Assembly (NCBI RefSeq): GCF_963169125.1
Contig: NC_084802.1
Location: forward strand, 18,414,896-18,478,895
Length of the DNA stretch: 64,000 bases
From: Humulus lupulus
Lineage: Eukaryota > Streptophyta > Magnoliopsida > Rosales > Cannabaceae
Direction of reading: 5' to 3'
Shown here: piece after piece, positions 12,201 through 25,168 of the stretch
How positions within the stretch are numbered: position 1 is the first letter of the stretch
How the letters are laid out: every line of letters starts with the position of its first letter
The notes under the pieces: model-generated
The model's database searches: none
What the model saw: only the letters and a program-made list of their open reading frames with translations
What the model was told of the DNA's origin: nothing
Made by a program: the position numbers and the translations under genes

Positions 12201-15200
12201 AGTACTCTGACCCAAGTTGTTATTATAAAGGGTTGAGAGGAATTTAGGCAGTGATTCAATTAAGAGCTTATAAAGATGTAGCTTGAGCTATGGAGACTTA
12301 TAAGTTTATGAACTTGGTTGAGAATGGTAAGGCAACGACAATGTATGTCAATGAGCTGGTGGGATGGTTGATTCACTTGGGAGACTGATATAAGCAGATG
12401 TAGCTGGAAATGATGAATCATTTAGGGATTGAACTCTGGGATGACCCAGGGCATCAGGGCTGCTCCGGTGCATGAGGTTTTCATTGGTGCTTGGGCAGCA
12501 GGGACGACCATGGTATTTGAGATGTAAGGAATGAAGTATGGAGCGTGAGTGTTGAAGGGCAAGAAATGCGGATAACGGTGCTTCCATTGGTGGAACTTGG
12601 TCATGGAAGATATTCAGTAATCGGAATAGAAGAGCCCCTAACAGTTCTTTGTCTCCTGGTTTTAACAGGAAGGGGTATAGTTTGCAGATAGCCTTCAAGA
12701 TAGCAATGAGGCTTGGTGAAGTTATTTAGTATGCACCAGAAGCAGGAGACGCCATCTGGAAAGATGCTGGATAAGGACGCGTTATCTACATGGAATGGCT
12801 CAGTACGTTAGGGCCGATTGGGGATTGCCCAGGATTAGGGAATGGAAGACTGGAATGTCTTGTTACATTCGAAGCCCGAGGCTAGTTCCTCGGAGGTGAC
12901 TTGATAATCCTCGTTCTTGGTTACATAATGGGCTGAAAGAGTTCGGTGTTGCGTATCTTCCAGGAAAGATTCCTATATGAAGTACATGCCTCAAGGTTGT
13001 TATACAAGAGGCTTGAGATATTAGTGCTTGTTGGGGATGAATTAGAAACTTCTAAGAGAAGAGTTGGAATGCAACTGATAAAAAGGTTCGTGGTGGAAGT
13101 AATTGAGCTCGTCATATGAGAGCCTTGTTATGAGCCTGAGTGAGAGTTAATTTGTTAAGAGACAACCATGGATTGTGAGGGACATCACTTGAAGTATATA
13201 AGTTGGATTGAATGGAAACTGAAGTGATCAGTAGGGATTCATATGGGTATGTAAGGAGTTATTGAGTACGCTTCAGGAGTCGGCTATGGACAGATTCGAT
13301 ATGAGGGACAGTTTGAAGAATGGTATTAGTTTGGCAGGAAGAATTACTAGTTCAGCGGAAGGAGTATCTGGCTTAGGGATGGATTAGACAGAGCGTCGTA
13401 CTGTGGAATTCGTTGTCATCGTCTGTTAAGGATGAAGAGTTTCAAATGCCTGGTTATAAGGCAGGACAACGTCTTCAGGAATTGATCTTCGATCAGGTTA
13501 TTACCAGCCGAGGATCAAGGAAAGAGACATTTAAGGAATTAGCACTTGTACCAAGTGGGGTGTGATGGATTACCAGTAGAGATTCTTAACTGATTTAAGC
13601 TTCAACAACACATGTAATCTCAACAAGCAGAGAGTACAGGAAAGATATGAATAAGTCATATCTAGGTTCATTAAGGATGCATTGAACTACTTTCCAGCTA
13701 GAAGCAGAATGCGAACGACTACTACACTGATGATACTAAGACTAAAGAAGCAGGGTAACAGGTAAGGCTCCAGAAGGTGTTGGTTTCAATCTCGCTAAGG
13801 GTATTCAAGGTCATGCTGTAGGAAGAGAAGGGATCAGGTATGAAGAGGTTCAGTCTGAAGACACAGAGAGATTACTAAAGAACGTCTGAAGGATAGGAAG
13901 AAAAACGAGACTGGTGAATATGTCATCTACTACATAAGTATCTTTGGAGGACGATCGTATCAGAGATTAGAACGACAAAAGAACCTAAGGGTAGACTGAA
14001 TTGACAACTTTGTATCGGATTTTTGAAAGATGGAATAAGGATTAATTAACACCTCGTAGTATAGAAGTATGTGTATAAAGGATGGTTACAGAAGGGTAGT
14101 ATGAGGGACCTAGATATAGACTGAAGGGATGATGGCTTAAGCCTCGCGGTAGATGAGAAAATGGGACATGGATGGTGTACAGAGAATATTCAGTTGATAG
14201 TGAAGGTAGAGCGTAAGAGATTTGAGCGCTTGGTTGTTTGTAAAGGAATAATCCTGAGACCTGGATCTGGTGAGACTTACTGGGTAATTTATGTTAGAAA
14301 TCCTTGACAGTACAAGAGGAAAATTAATTTGGAAGTCGATCTCTGACTGGGGATGGTCTATGTCTGTTGGATAGGACGCCACAGGTTACAGCAAGGTCAG
14401 ATAAAATAACAATTAGGATTGATATGGTGCCAGTGATGGGTTGTGGATAGGTATATGTCTCGATGGGCAATGAAATTCAGGAGGAGGATCTTATGAGAAT
14501 AGTTAAAAAACCTACCATTGTAATATGAGTTAAGAAATGAAGATCGGGTGAGTGATCCGATGGAACCCGATGATGAGGTGAAGATCCTAAAGGAACATTG
14601 TACTACCTCCTTAAGCATATTGTAATCAAGAAATTTAAATGGATAGTAAGATCAGATATTCCTATGTTTAAAGGTAATATGGTATGGCAGTGGATCATTG
14701 GTGTGGACCACGTTGGACTACAAGTAGGGTAATTGGACATAAAAGGTTGTAACTCGGCAGATTGAGTTAACACATTTTGGTTCATGTGAGTGAGTGACAT
14801 GGCGTGACAATTGATGATAATGGGCTGAGACTCTTTAATTCTCCAGGTTCTTGAAAGAAATTAGAGAATGAAGGGAATAGGATTGGATCTTAGAATTGGT
14901 GGCTGAGTACAGTTAAATGGAAATCTGAAGGATTGATGGTTATTTTAACAAACTACGCATTGAATGTGCAAGTTTCTGGGATATTAAGAAAAGTATAGTC
15001 ATTTGGTGAGCAGCCACAGTGATGAATGCTGGCTTGTGGCTAAGGTGACACAGCATAAGATATTGTAAGACAGGAGGCATGCAGTGCTGATTCTAAGTAA
15101 GCAAACGAAAGACAACAAGTATTATAGTTCAGTATTGGTTCGGGGGAAAACCAACGAAGTCATGAGAATCATTAGGGCAGGAGCATCTGCCTATCTGAAA

Positions 15201-15678
15201 GGACATAAGGGTTCGCAATAATCAAGTGTCGGAACACGAAATTCCAGAATGGGAGACTTGTAAGTCTCCAAGCAGTGCAGACAAGAAAGAGTATGATAGT
15301 ACGAGGAAGAAAAATGGAGTTTGATTCCCGATTTAACAAGAATTCTGAGATCGTACCAAGGATTAGGCCAAGGGCCTACAAGTTTGCCTTACCCTGGTGT
15401 GGGTGGTGGCTCATGGGTTTTTATTGATGTCAATAACAAGACGGAAAATGATTGCTGATGAGATAAGTAGACTCTGGGGTTTCAGCAAAGTCTTTGGGTG
15501 AGAAAAGGGTAATGAGATTACAGTTATAAGATAAGATCTTATGAAACAAGACTGTTACTCTAGTAAGAGTGCTATTGAAGGATTAAAGGTAAAGAATTGG
15601 ACTCTGGAGTTATGGTCAGAGGTGTGAGATTTATTGCCTGATGGGTGTTCGAATAAATTTCGAGGACAAAATTGTTAT
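9300..15678 (+). mobile_element. Interior of element C, no recognisable gag-pol (LARD-like)
   Basis: Between the PBS and the polypurine tract, after removing the solo LTR at 9969-11923, about 4.4 kb remains. No frame is long, and I recognise no zinc knuckle, protease, YVDD, RNase H or integrase motif; the short minus-strand ORFs at 12348-14800 have no family signature. LTRs, PBS and PPT around a non-coding interior fit a large non-autonomous LTR element that depended on an autonomous, probably Tekay-like, partner. Extreme decay of a former pol cannot be excluded by eye. Confidence 0.6.
9969..11923 (-). mobile_element. Solo LTR of family B, minus orientation
   Basis: It starts TGTAATGACCCAACTACTC and ends GGACTCTACA, the reverse complement of the B copy at 22886-24800. 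A perfect 5-bp duplication ACTAG flanks it (9964-9968 and 11924-11928). GGCGATATATCGCC-type palindromes lie at 11360-11485. Direct repeats around 10500-10620 carry TCATATGCCCATAATCTATT. Length is 1955 bp and there is no coding sequence. Confidence 0.93.
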
Positions 15679-15692
15679 AAGGAGGGGATAGT
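15679..15692 (+). other. Polypurine tract of element C
   Basis: AAGGAGGGGATAGT directly precedes the 3' LTR. It follows a TTTCGAGGACAAAATTG block that resembles the region before the 3' LTR in Tekay/Del gypsy elements. It marks plus-strand priming and confirms the orientation. Confidence 0.85.
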
Positions 15693-17557
15693 TGTAACGA
15701 CCCAAAATTGCTAATAAGGCTTAAGGGCCTTGATTAGTGTGCCGGGAGGGCATAATTGGTATTTATGTGAATAAATGATTAAATGCATGATTATGTGGCA
15801 TGCATGATTATATGAGTATATGGACATGATTAGATGCATGTTTATGAGTATTAAATATGCATGTGGGCCCTGTTTTGTTTATAAGAGCATGTTTTTATTT
15901 TTGGCCCGTTGAGGGCATAAATGTAATTATATGTGATAAATTGTTGAGACCACATTATTATGTGGATATATTTGCAGCTTGTGGCTTGAGGCGATCCTAG
16001 TGGGCGGTTTAGCGAAATAGTCACGGTAGGGATTTATACCTGGCCCGGGGGAGCCTGGGGGATTTTCGGAAACTTGGGAAATATATTGGAGATTATTAGG
16101 CAATGGGGAAAATAATTGGTGATTAATTAGATGACGAGAATTAAGTGGTAAATGTTAGGGACACTTGAGGAATTAGCAGGAATTGAGAACAAATGACCAA
16201 AATGCCCCTAGAATGACTAAAAGGCTTGATTTAAATGGGAGGGTAAAAGAGTCTTTTGCCTATTAAGAGATATACTTGTTATATCTGATGTCTTTAGTGG
16301 AAGTTGTAGAAAAATTATAGAATCAGAAGGAAAGAAGAGGAAAGGAAGAAAACAGAGCATAAAAGTCTACCTCTTTCTCCTCCAATCGGTTTGCCTATGC
16401 CTCATCATTTCTTGTGGTTTTTGGAGTTGGAAACTCAGGGGAAAGTCTAGGCAAGGTCTTAGGACTCTAATCCTTGGAGTGGCTAGAAGTTCAGCAGGAT
16501 TTAGCTCAAGTTAAGGTAAGGTTTAAGAGTTTGGTTTAAGTTTTCTAAATTTGAATAAGTTGATTCTGACTTTGATTTTTGGATGAAAATCAAAGGGCAT
16601 GAGCTTGGGGAGTTGAGGATCTAAGGGCTGGAAGGGCATAGAAACAACCTAAGGTCGGATTCTCTCAGTTAAGGTAACCAATTCTAACCTTAAGGTTATG
16701 GGTTTCTGGTTTTCTGATGGTGTTCTTGAGCTATTGAGCTCAAAGGTGATTTCTGTGTTTAATGATGTTTTTGGCTGAACTTTTGATGTTGATGGGTTGT
16801 GTTGGTTAAGTTATAGTGGGTTGTAAGGTCAATTTTGAGGTTGGATAAGTTTTGCAGTGGTTTGGTAGAGCTTTGGCTCGGGGAAGTTCGAAGGAAAACC
16901 CAGAAAGCTCATGCATGTTGTTTGTAGCGCTGTAGCGCCCTCCTTAGGGCGTTGTAGCGCTACCCTGCCTCCAGTAGTGAATTTTGGGTATTTGTCTTAG
17001 GGCTTTGCTTGGGGGCTCGGGGGGTCGATTCCACCACCCCGTTTGGTGGAATTAGGCTTCACGAGAGCTTGCGATTGGCTACAGAGTTGGAATATGAAAT
17101 TGAATGTTAATGAGGATTCTATTTTACGGTTGTGACTAGGTGTACGCTAGGGCTCGCACAGGATCGTCCTCGAGGGTCATCTCATTTAGCCGAGGCACTC
17201 GGAATTAAAGGTAAGAAAACTGCACCCGGTTATGTGGTTATGTTGGGACTAGGAGTTCCCTATATTTGTATGTGATGTCATAAGATGGTATTATGCCATG
17301 GGGACACGTGATAAACGGCCTAAGAGTGCCGGAATCAATATTTGCGCACAGGACACGACTCGGCCATTGGTAGCTGAGGTTAATCAAATAATTACTGAGC
17401 TTGGCCTAAGCGAGCCAGAGTCAGTGGGTTGAACATTGGGCTCGGCCTAAGTGAGCCGAAGATAGTGACTTATACAAAGGGTGCGGCCTAAGGGCGTCGA
17501 CCCTAGATATTGTGTGATATGTTAATTGATGTTAATCTGATGATTATGACATGTTTA

Positions 17558-18640
17558 TTTTATATTATTTTATAATATAATGTTATATTATAACATTTTA
17601 GATTAAATAAATGTGACAAAGAGTGTCACATATTGTAACATATAATAGAGAGTTACAATATTTAGATATATGAGACATATCCAAATAATGTAACATATTT
17701 GGTGTTACAAATTTGTAACTTCCAAATATTACCCTTTATTGTGTAAATTTGGTGTTACACAATATTGAAATGAATTGCATAAAGCCAAATGTGAAATGGT
17801 TGTTAGAGATATGATTTTAACCCCAATAATGTGTTTTGGGGGTTACAAAATCATTTGGGAGGGTTTGGAACTGTTTGGAAAAACGACACTTTTTTAAGTG
17901 CTGAAAAAGGTCAGTGCCCGCGGCCACAGGCCAAAACTGACAATTTTTTCAGTTTTTTCAATCTTTGTTGAACGGCTCAAAAAACTCAAATAACTCCCAA
18001 ATCTCATTTTTAATTCCATATTAATCCAATTAAACATTGGTAACAACCATGGGGTTGGTGGAATTTGAAATTCAATGGGTGTCTCCAAACTCTATAAATA
18101 GGAGTCTATAGCTCACTTGAAAGACACAATATTTCTATCTATTAGAGCACTTGGCTAGAAACACCTTGAGGCTTGATAATTCTAGAAAGCATTTCCAATA
18201 TCTGAGAGAGATCCCTTAGTGCTTGAGTTAGGGGGAAATAAGGTTTTGGACAAAGGTTTTAAACCTTGTTCAAGTTGGTGATCCCCAACCCTCTTCACTT
18301 AGGTTGTGTAAGTGAGAGTTTACTTGTATTTCTGTTCTTCATTTTATTCTATTGTTTTTCTTCTTATTCTCTTGTTCTATTTACTTGTATATTTTGTTTA
18401 AGAGTTGGAATCTTTTTTTTTGTTTCAAACACCTTTATTTTACTTGTAATCTTTTTCTTAGAGTTGTATTCTCACTGTTCTCTTCTTCTTCATCATCTTC
18501 TTCCTTTTCTTTGTTTATTTGTAATTTTCAGTTATAGAGTTGAACTTTATTTAATCAATCAATATTTATTTGTAATATTATTGCATAGAGTTGTAATATT
18601 CTTACCTATTTCCATTGAGGCAATCTAATTTTTCCTAACA
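17558..18640 (+). repeat. 5' LTR of copia element E
   Basis: The LTR has AT-rich TATAATATAATG-type repeats at its start, a TATAAATAG box at 18093-18101, a TC-rich leader (18330-18520) with repeated TTGTAATCTTTT and TAGAGTTG blocks, and the end TTTTCCTAACA. The TC-rich ORFs at 18266-18628 belong to the leader and are not genes. Compared with the 3' LTR it lacks about 60 bases of a GC-rich patch near 17912. Confidence 0.9.
18093..18101 (+). promoter_or_regulatory. TATA box of the copia E 5' LTR
   Basis: TATAAATAG lies about 540 bases upstream of the LTR end. The same box occurs at 25770-25778 in the 3' LTR and, as TATAAATAT, at 8341-8349 in fragment D. Conservation of box and setting supports a Pol II promoter in the LTR. 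Confidence 0.7.
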
Positions 18641-18655
18641 TTCAAAAGCTTACCC

Positions 18656-19869
18656 TTGTTTGTTTCAATGGAAGGTGAGACCATCAAAATCATGAATCAA
18701 GACCTAGTGAGGTTGGATAGGTTTGATTGGTCCAATTTCACTAGGTGGCAAGACAAGGTGAGATTCCTATTGACCATTCTCAAAATCGCCTACATTCTAG
18801 AACCCACTCTAGAACCTTTCCCAATGCCATCCGACAAGGACACCCCCGAGGAGGTGGAGAAAAGAAGGAAGAGGGAGGAGGACAATCTCCTTTGTAGGGG
18901 TGATATCCTCAATGCCTTTTCCGATAGGCTCTATGACCTCTACACCAAGACCAAATCGGCCAAGGAGATATGGGATGCACTTGAGAAAAAGTTCTAGGCG
19001 GAAGAGGAAGGTACCAAATTTTTTTTGATATCTCAATACTTTGATTTCAAATTTTTTTGGTGATAAACTTATTCTTCCTCAAATTTATGAATTGCAAATA
19101 ATTGTTAACAAACTAAAAGTTTTAAAGATTGAGCTTCCCGAGGCCTTTCAAGTTGGTGCTATAGTGGCTAAATTACCAACAACTTGGAAGAGCTATAGGA
19201 AAAGAATCCTTCATATAAATGAGGATTATTCTTTGGAGGAAATCCAAAAGCATATTCGAATCGAAGAGGAATCGATATGTAGAGATAAACTTGTGGAGGG
19301 GTCTAATGGAGAGACTTCCAAAGCAAATGCGGTGTCACAACCAAAACATCCCAAAAAACAAAGGGAAAAAGGGTAACGAGAAACCTTTGGGACCAAAAAC
19401 CAACCCAAACAAGTTTAAGGGCGAGAAAGGTCCTTGCTTTGTGTGTGGGAAAAAGGGTCACTTTGCTAGAGAGTGTAGGCATAAAAAAGACCAACAAGGA
19501 CCTAAGGTGAACGCAACTCAAGAGGAAAACATAGTTGCTACCCTTAGTGAGGTGAATGCGGTCCAAGGCAAGGTGAAAGGGTGGTGGTATGATACATGTT
19601 CCACCGTCCATGTCACCTATGACAAATCATTGTTCAAGACCTTTGAAGAGTCAAAGGGAAACCATGGGATTCAAATGGGCAATGAGGGAAAATCCAAGGT
19701 ACTTGGCAAAGGTACCATTGAAGTCTTTTTCACCTCCGGCAAGAAAGTTACATTAATGAATGTACATTATGTTCGCGAAATGAGTAGAAACTTGGTAAGT
19801 GGTGATTTGCTTGGCAAGCCCGGCATTAAAGATGTTTTTGAGTCTGGTAAACTTATACTTACCAAATGA
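18656..19869 (+). pseudogene. Copia E gag and protease region, frame-broken
   Basis: The N-terminal part (18656-18997) reads as the UBN2-type gag of plant copia elements and includes FDWSNFTRWQDKVRFLL. It is closed by a TAG at 18995-18997. The next part (to 19376) is in another frame, reached near a T-run at about 19055, and holds LPTTWKSYRK. The third part has the zinc knuckle CFVCGKKGHFAREC and, further on, the protease-like WWYDTCSTVHV. Copia proteases normally have D-S/T-G; here the glycine position is C, which may be inactivating. A TGA at 19867 separates this part from integrase in the same frame. Confidence 0.88.
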
Positions 19870-19878
19870 AATGTATTT

Positions 19879-20730
19879 TTGGGAAAAGGGTACTCTTGTG
19901 AGGGTATGGTTAAATTGTGCACCAATCATGTAACTTTCAATGTTATCAATAAAAATGCTAGTTCCGCCTATATTGTTGAGTATGATTCTTTATTTTTGTG
20001 GCATCTTAGACTATCGCATATAGGTTTTTCAACCATGAAAAGAGTAGTAAAATGTGGTATGATTGCATGCAATATTAAAAACTATGGTAAATGTGAAACA
20101 TGTGTTAAGGAAAAAATGCTTAAGAAACCATTTCCTAGTGTAGAAAGATCATCTAATTTACTAGATTTAATCCATAGTGATCTTTGTGAATTAAATGGTG
20201 TTTTAACTAGAGGTGGTAAAATGTATTTTCTTACTTTTATAGATGATTTTAGTAGATATACCTATGTGTTGCTTTTAAAGCATAAAGATGAAACTTTTGA
20301 TGCTTTTAAATTGTATAAATTAGAAGTTGAAAATAAACTAAATAAAAAGATTAAGGTGCTAAGAAGTGATAGAGGAGGAGAGTACTTCTCTAATGAATTC
20401 AATATATTTTGTGAAGAAAATGGTATAATTCATGAGTGCACTGCACCTTATACACCACAACACAATGGTGTTGCCGAAAGGAAAAATAGGACTTATCTAG
20501 AGATGATAAATTCTATGTTGGTGTTTTCTAAGTTGAACGTCAACTTATGGGGTGAAGTGCTTTTAACCGCTTGTCACATTCTTAATCGAATACCGATGAA
20601 GAAAAATGAGATATCTTCATATGAGTTATGGAAAGGAAGAAAACCCAACATAGGGTACTTCAAAGAGTGGGGGTGTCTTGCATATTGCAAGAAAAACGAA
20701 CCTAATAGAACAAAGTTATGCCAACAATAG
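19879..20730 (+). pseudogene. Copia E integrase, 3'-truncated
   Basis: The 283-codon frame starts with the GAG-pre-integrase zinc region (LWHLRLSHIGF then CETCVKEK, an HHCC arrangement). It continues with the retroviral integrase core: DLIHSDLCE holds the first catalytic aspartate, LRSDRGGEYFSNEF the second, and HNGVAERKNRT the glutamate. It breaks off at about 20700, where the C-terminal part is shortened and the frame shifts to that of reverse transcriptase. Integrase before reverse transcriptase is the copia hallmark. Confidence 0.92.
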
Positions 20731-22637
20731 TAAAGTTTATAGGCTATTAGACTTAGAGTCTAATATTGTGATTGAATCTAGAGAAGTTGAATTTTTTGAG
20801 AATATGTTATGTGACAACAATTCTCAAGCTTCAACATCTCTAAAGGAGAATTTGTTATATGAGAACAATTCTCAAGCTTCTACATCCAAAGTTGATTCTC
20901 AAGAGGAGAATTCTCAAAAGGATGTAAAGCAACCCTTTGAACCTAGAAGAAGTCAAAGGCTTAAAGATCATAAAAGTCTAGTAGTGGATGAGATAGATTC
21001 TCAACGAATTTCATTCTACATGGTAGAAGGAAATAGAGAAGAAGTTATTAGGAAAATTCCTATTGTACTTCTCGTTGAGGATGATCCTAAGACTTATAGA
21101 GAAGCTATGCAATCGAGAGATAGTGCATTTTGGAAAGAAGCCATCAATGATGAGATGGATTCCATTCTTTCCAATAACACTTGGGAATTGGTAGACCTCC
21201 CACCAGGGTCTAAGCCAATTGGGTGTAAGTGGGTATTTAGGAGAAAATGCCACACTGACGGCACTATCCAAACCTTTAAAGCTAGATTAGTAGCTAAAGG
21301 GTTTAGGCAAAAAGAATGTATCGATTATTTCGATACCTATGCGCCTGTTGCAAGAACAACTTCTATAAGAATTTTTTTCGCTTTAGCTTCTATACACAAC
21401 TTGTATGTTCATCAAATGGATGTCAAAACGACATTTCTTAATGGTGACCTCAATGAGGAGGTCTATATGGAACAACCCGAAGGGTTTGTCCTACCAAAAT
21501 ATGAACATAAAGTGTGTAGACTTGTAAAATCCTTATATGGATTGAAACAAGCTCCTAAGCAATGGCATGAGAAATTTGATCAAGCCATCATGTCTAATGG
21601 GTTTTGACATAACAATGGAGACAAGTGTTTGTATTCCAAAACTTGTAAGGGATATGTGATCATTGTTTGCTTATATGTGGATGACATGCTTATTCTAAGT
21701 AATAACATGAAAGGGATAGAAGAAACAAAGAGGTTTCTATCACCAACCTTCAAAATGAAAGATCTTGGAGAAGTTGACACCATACTTGGTATCAAAGTAA
21801 AGAAACATAGTGGGGGGTTTTGCATTAGGGCAAGCCCACTATGTTGAGAAAGTATTGAACAAATTTAACCATCTCAAGGTTAAAGATGCCAATACTCCAT
21901 TTGATCATAGTGTAAAACTATAGAAGAATGAAGGAAGAGTGGTGGCTCAATTGGAGAACGCTAGTGTTATAGGGAGTCTAATGTACACTGCCCAATGTAC
22001 TAGACCTGATATAGCATTTGTGGTAAGTAAACTTAGTAGATTTACAAGTAATCGAAGTGTGGATCACTGGAAGGAAATTGGAAGAGTCCTAGGTTATCTC
22101 AAGAAAACCAAAGGACTAAGCCTTCACTACTCCAAATTTCCTTCAATTTTAGAAGGATATACAGATGCAAGTTGGATATCCAATCTTGGGGACAACTTGT
22201 CCACAACTTGTTGGGTATTTACTCTTGGTGGAGGTGCAATTTCTTGGGGTTCCAAGAAACAAACCTGTATATCTCATTCCACTATGGAAGCAGAGTTCAT
22301 AGCTCTAGCTGCTACCAACAAAGAGGCTGAATGGTTAAGGTATCTGTTGATAGAGATTCCCCTAATCAAAGAGAATGTATCTACTATATCGATACATTGT
22401 GATAGCCAAGCAACATTGGCTAGAGCATACAGCGGAGTGTATAATGGGAAGTCTAGACATATTAGTCTAAGACATGGATGTGTAAGAGAATTGATTCAAA
22501 GAGGAGTCATCTCAATATCCTATGTGAGAGTAAGTGAAAATCTGGCGGATCCTTTCACTAAGCCATTAACGAGGGATTTAGTGGGTGCATCATCTCGAGG
22601 GATGGGACTTAAACTCCCTAAAGAGATTCATGATTGA
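20678..22637 (+). pseudogene. Copia E reverse transcriptase and RNase H, frame-broken
   Basis: The first part contains the RVT_2 signature (NNTWELVDLPPGSKPIGCKW, FKARLVAKGF, QMDVKTTFLNGDL, KSLYGLKQAPKQW) and ends at a TGA at 21605. The frame continues with the catalytic CLYVDDMLI. A frameshift near 21825 leads to the last part (21939-22637), with [15 protein letters not shown], the RNase H block [27 protein letters not shown] and the terminal ADPFTKPL. The order and motifs are those of Ty1/copia. At least two stops and one frameshift abolish function. Confidence 0.93.
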
Positions 22638-22885
22638 TGGTAAACGATCTTAACACTAGTTATTCAACTAGTGTTAGGTTCAATAGGTAACAGCAAGTCA
22701 ATCAAGTGAATATTAGTTGTACTCAAAACAAGTCCCATCTGAGATATTGAGTACTTGTGTGTTACCAAGTTGAGGGTTTAAACCGAAAGGTTTTTTAATT
22801 GAATTCAGTCTTTGTGAAGACAAGTATTTTTGGTAACAAAATACTGTAAGAATTCTACCTATATAGACCTAGGGGTGGTGCCGCC
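22638..22885 (+). other. Copia E 3' untranslated spacer, first part
   Basis: After the RNase H stop no ORF is supported. The sequence runs to GGTGGTGCCGCC, where the solo B LTR is inserted, and resumes at 24801 with CCGCCTCTCATGAG. The second part (24806-25168) matches fragment D at 7363-7732. Its 64-codon ORF (24789-24983) is not supported as a gene. Confidence 0.75.
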
Positions 22886-24800
22886 TGTAGAGTCCAAGAA
22901 CTTTACTTAGCTAATTGTTTAGTAGTATTATAGTATGTTTAGTATTATCTTTGTTACTGTGGATTTTTGGTTCAGACCGGGAATTATTTGGACACTCATA
23001 GTAGTACTTATAGATTTTATAAGTTAACCTATAGTTTAAGAATATTAAGTATGACCTAAGGTTTGATTATATGACTGATAATTAAGGATTATATTTATTA
23101 TACCATAAGGTTTAGATATCAACCAATAGGATTTTAAGCACATGTTATGAATGGTAATTAAGGATTAAGTATTTTTGAGGATTAAATTAAATAAGGGTAA
23201 TGTTTGAATGTTATAGGGTCAGTCAGCAACTTTGAATACGTTGAAGGCTTAGTCAAGGCTGTTTACTCCATTCAAACTTAGCTAAAAATGTGTAATTTTG
23301 TGTTTAAATATTCAGCGTATGCCGATATATCGCAGCTATAGGGGGCGATATATCGCAGCACGTAGATACGGAAAACACGAGACGATGCACGGTCGCCTCG
23401 GGCATACTGGCCCAGGCGATATATCGCCTACAGGGGGCGATATATCGCCTCCTCCAGCATAAATTCAAACTCTTTTGAATTCTTTTCCTTTCAGCCATTC
23501 AAACTTCTTCAAAAGTCCAGCATCTTTTGAACGAGTCTTCAGCCTCTGCTGAACGATTATTCAAATGATTTTCACCTAAAAAGCCATTATTTTTATTCAA
23601 GTAAAATTAAGATACTTTCATTCCCAAACTCTATAAATAGGACCTAGTACCCAGCCATTATTCACCTTTTGCTCTAAGTTCAGAAGCTGCTAGTGTTAAG
23701 TGAGTCTGAGAGTGTAAACACCTGGTTTGGGAAAATCATAAGCTTAAACATCATAAGCTTATCAAACACTTTGGGAAGTGAGGTTCTATAGTATTTCGGT
23801 TGAGGTGTAGATTGGTCTTTCAAGTCTTTGAGGTAACCAAAACTCTAGTTCATTTCTGTATTATGTTATTTTCTTTCTCATAAGTCTTCTACTCAATCTC
23901 TAACCTTAATCTTCATTTTGGTTAGGGAATCTAAGTTCTTGAGCACATAAGTTTCGGTAAGCATGTTTCTCAAATGGTTTAGTCTTTCCATCCCTTTCAT
24001 TTCATCTCCTTTCTTCTTTAGACTCACTCTTTCTAATGGTTATTAGGAGTGTTCCAAAAGTCCCAACTCAGTCCATCATATCCCGGTAACTTTGGTAAGG
24101 AAAATAGGCTAGAATCAATATGTTATATGCTTATGTTATCTTATGCTTTATGTTATGATATGTTATGAATATGCTATAAATGTGTATGTTTGTAGGCTTG
24201 GGCTTATGCCCTATTTGACTAACAAGACCCCAAAAAGATTATGGGCATATGCCTACTTAGCTAGTAGGACCCCACTAATCTCATGGGCATAAGCTTGTTT
24301 AGTCTATGGGACCCCAAGTAATAATGGCCATTATAATAAGTGTATTATGTATTATGATATGTCTTTACGTTTATTATGAAATTTATGTGTATGACTATGT
24401 GTTAGATTTTCCTTGCTGGGCATTAGGCTCATTCCTTTCTGTTTTATGTGCAGGAAAATAATCTTTAGAGGGGGTAAGATTCGTGACGCTTAGAGGATGT
24501 GTATCGATGGTGAATGGAGTCAAGGGGCCGAGCGTTATTCGATTCGAGGATGTAGTCTCATTTTACCTTTTTATGGTTTTATATGTATTTTCCGCATTTC
24601 TTATGTAATGTCTTTTTATTTTAAATCATGTTTTGTTTTTAAAGACAATGGGATCCCATATCCTTCTTAGTATTTTATTTATTTGAAAGTAACTCTTATT
24701 TTACAAGTTACTCAATAAAAATTATGGTATTTTCGTAAAAATGTAAGTTTATGTATAGTTTCATTAATGGTCCAAATAGTCTAGATTAGTGGTCATTACA
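22886..24800 (+). mobile_element. Solo LTR of family B, plus orientation
   Basis: It starts TGTAGAGTCCAAGAACTTTA and ends GGTCATTACA, with a perfect duplication CCGCC (22881-22885 and 24801-24805). A palindromic patch at 23324-23452 repeats GCGATATATCGC. A TATAAATAG box is at 23632-23640. At 24180-24320 are repeats of ATGGGCATA...GGACCCC. Length is 1915 bp and there is no coding sequence. It inserted into copia E after E had itself inserted in element C. Confidence 0.95.
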
Positions 24801-25168
24801 CCGCCTCTCATGAGAATTGGGAGTATTCTCAAGAACGTACATGAATGGAAAGTGCACATGGCCAATAACGGTGTAAAGCGAGACATAGAGGTCTCAAGTG
24901 AACATCGCAAAGGTGTGTGTGTGTTATCATCGATTTGTTATCATGAAAAGATGGTTCAATGCCTAGTGCAACCAAATTTTTGACAAATTTTGTGATAATT
25001 ACACTATAGTAAAGTTCAAGTTGAAAAACACTTTGCTTTATGCACTAATGGAATGACTCCTATAAGAGAGAGTTCTTCTTTAATCTAGTGGGTATATGTT
25101 ATATTTTAAAATATAATGATTGATTAAATAAGTGTTACAATAGATAACTATTTCATCTAGTGGGGGAA

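Noticed and set aside
12348..14800. Set of 60-116-codon minus-strand ORFs in element C
   Set aside because: No retrotransposon or host motif; opposite to element orientation; typical random frames.
18266..18628. ORFs in the copia E LTR leader, repeated at 25943-26266
   Set aside because: TC-rich untranslated leader; the frame is not kept between LTRs and there is no family match.
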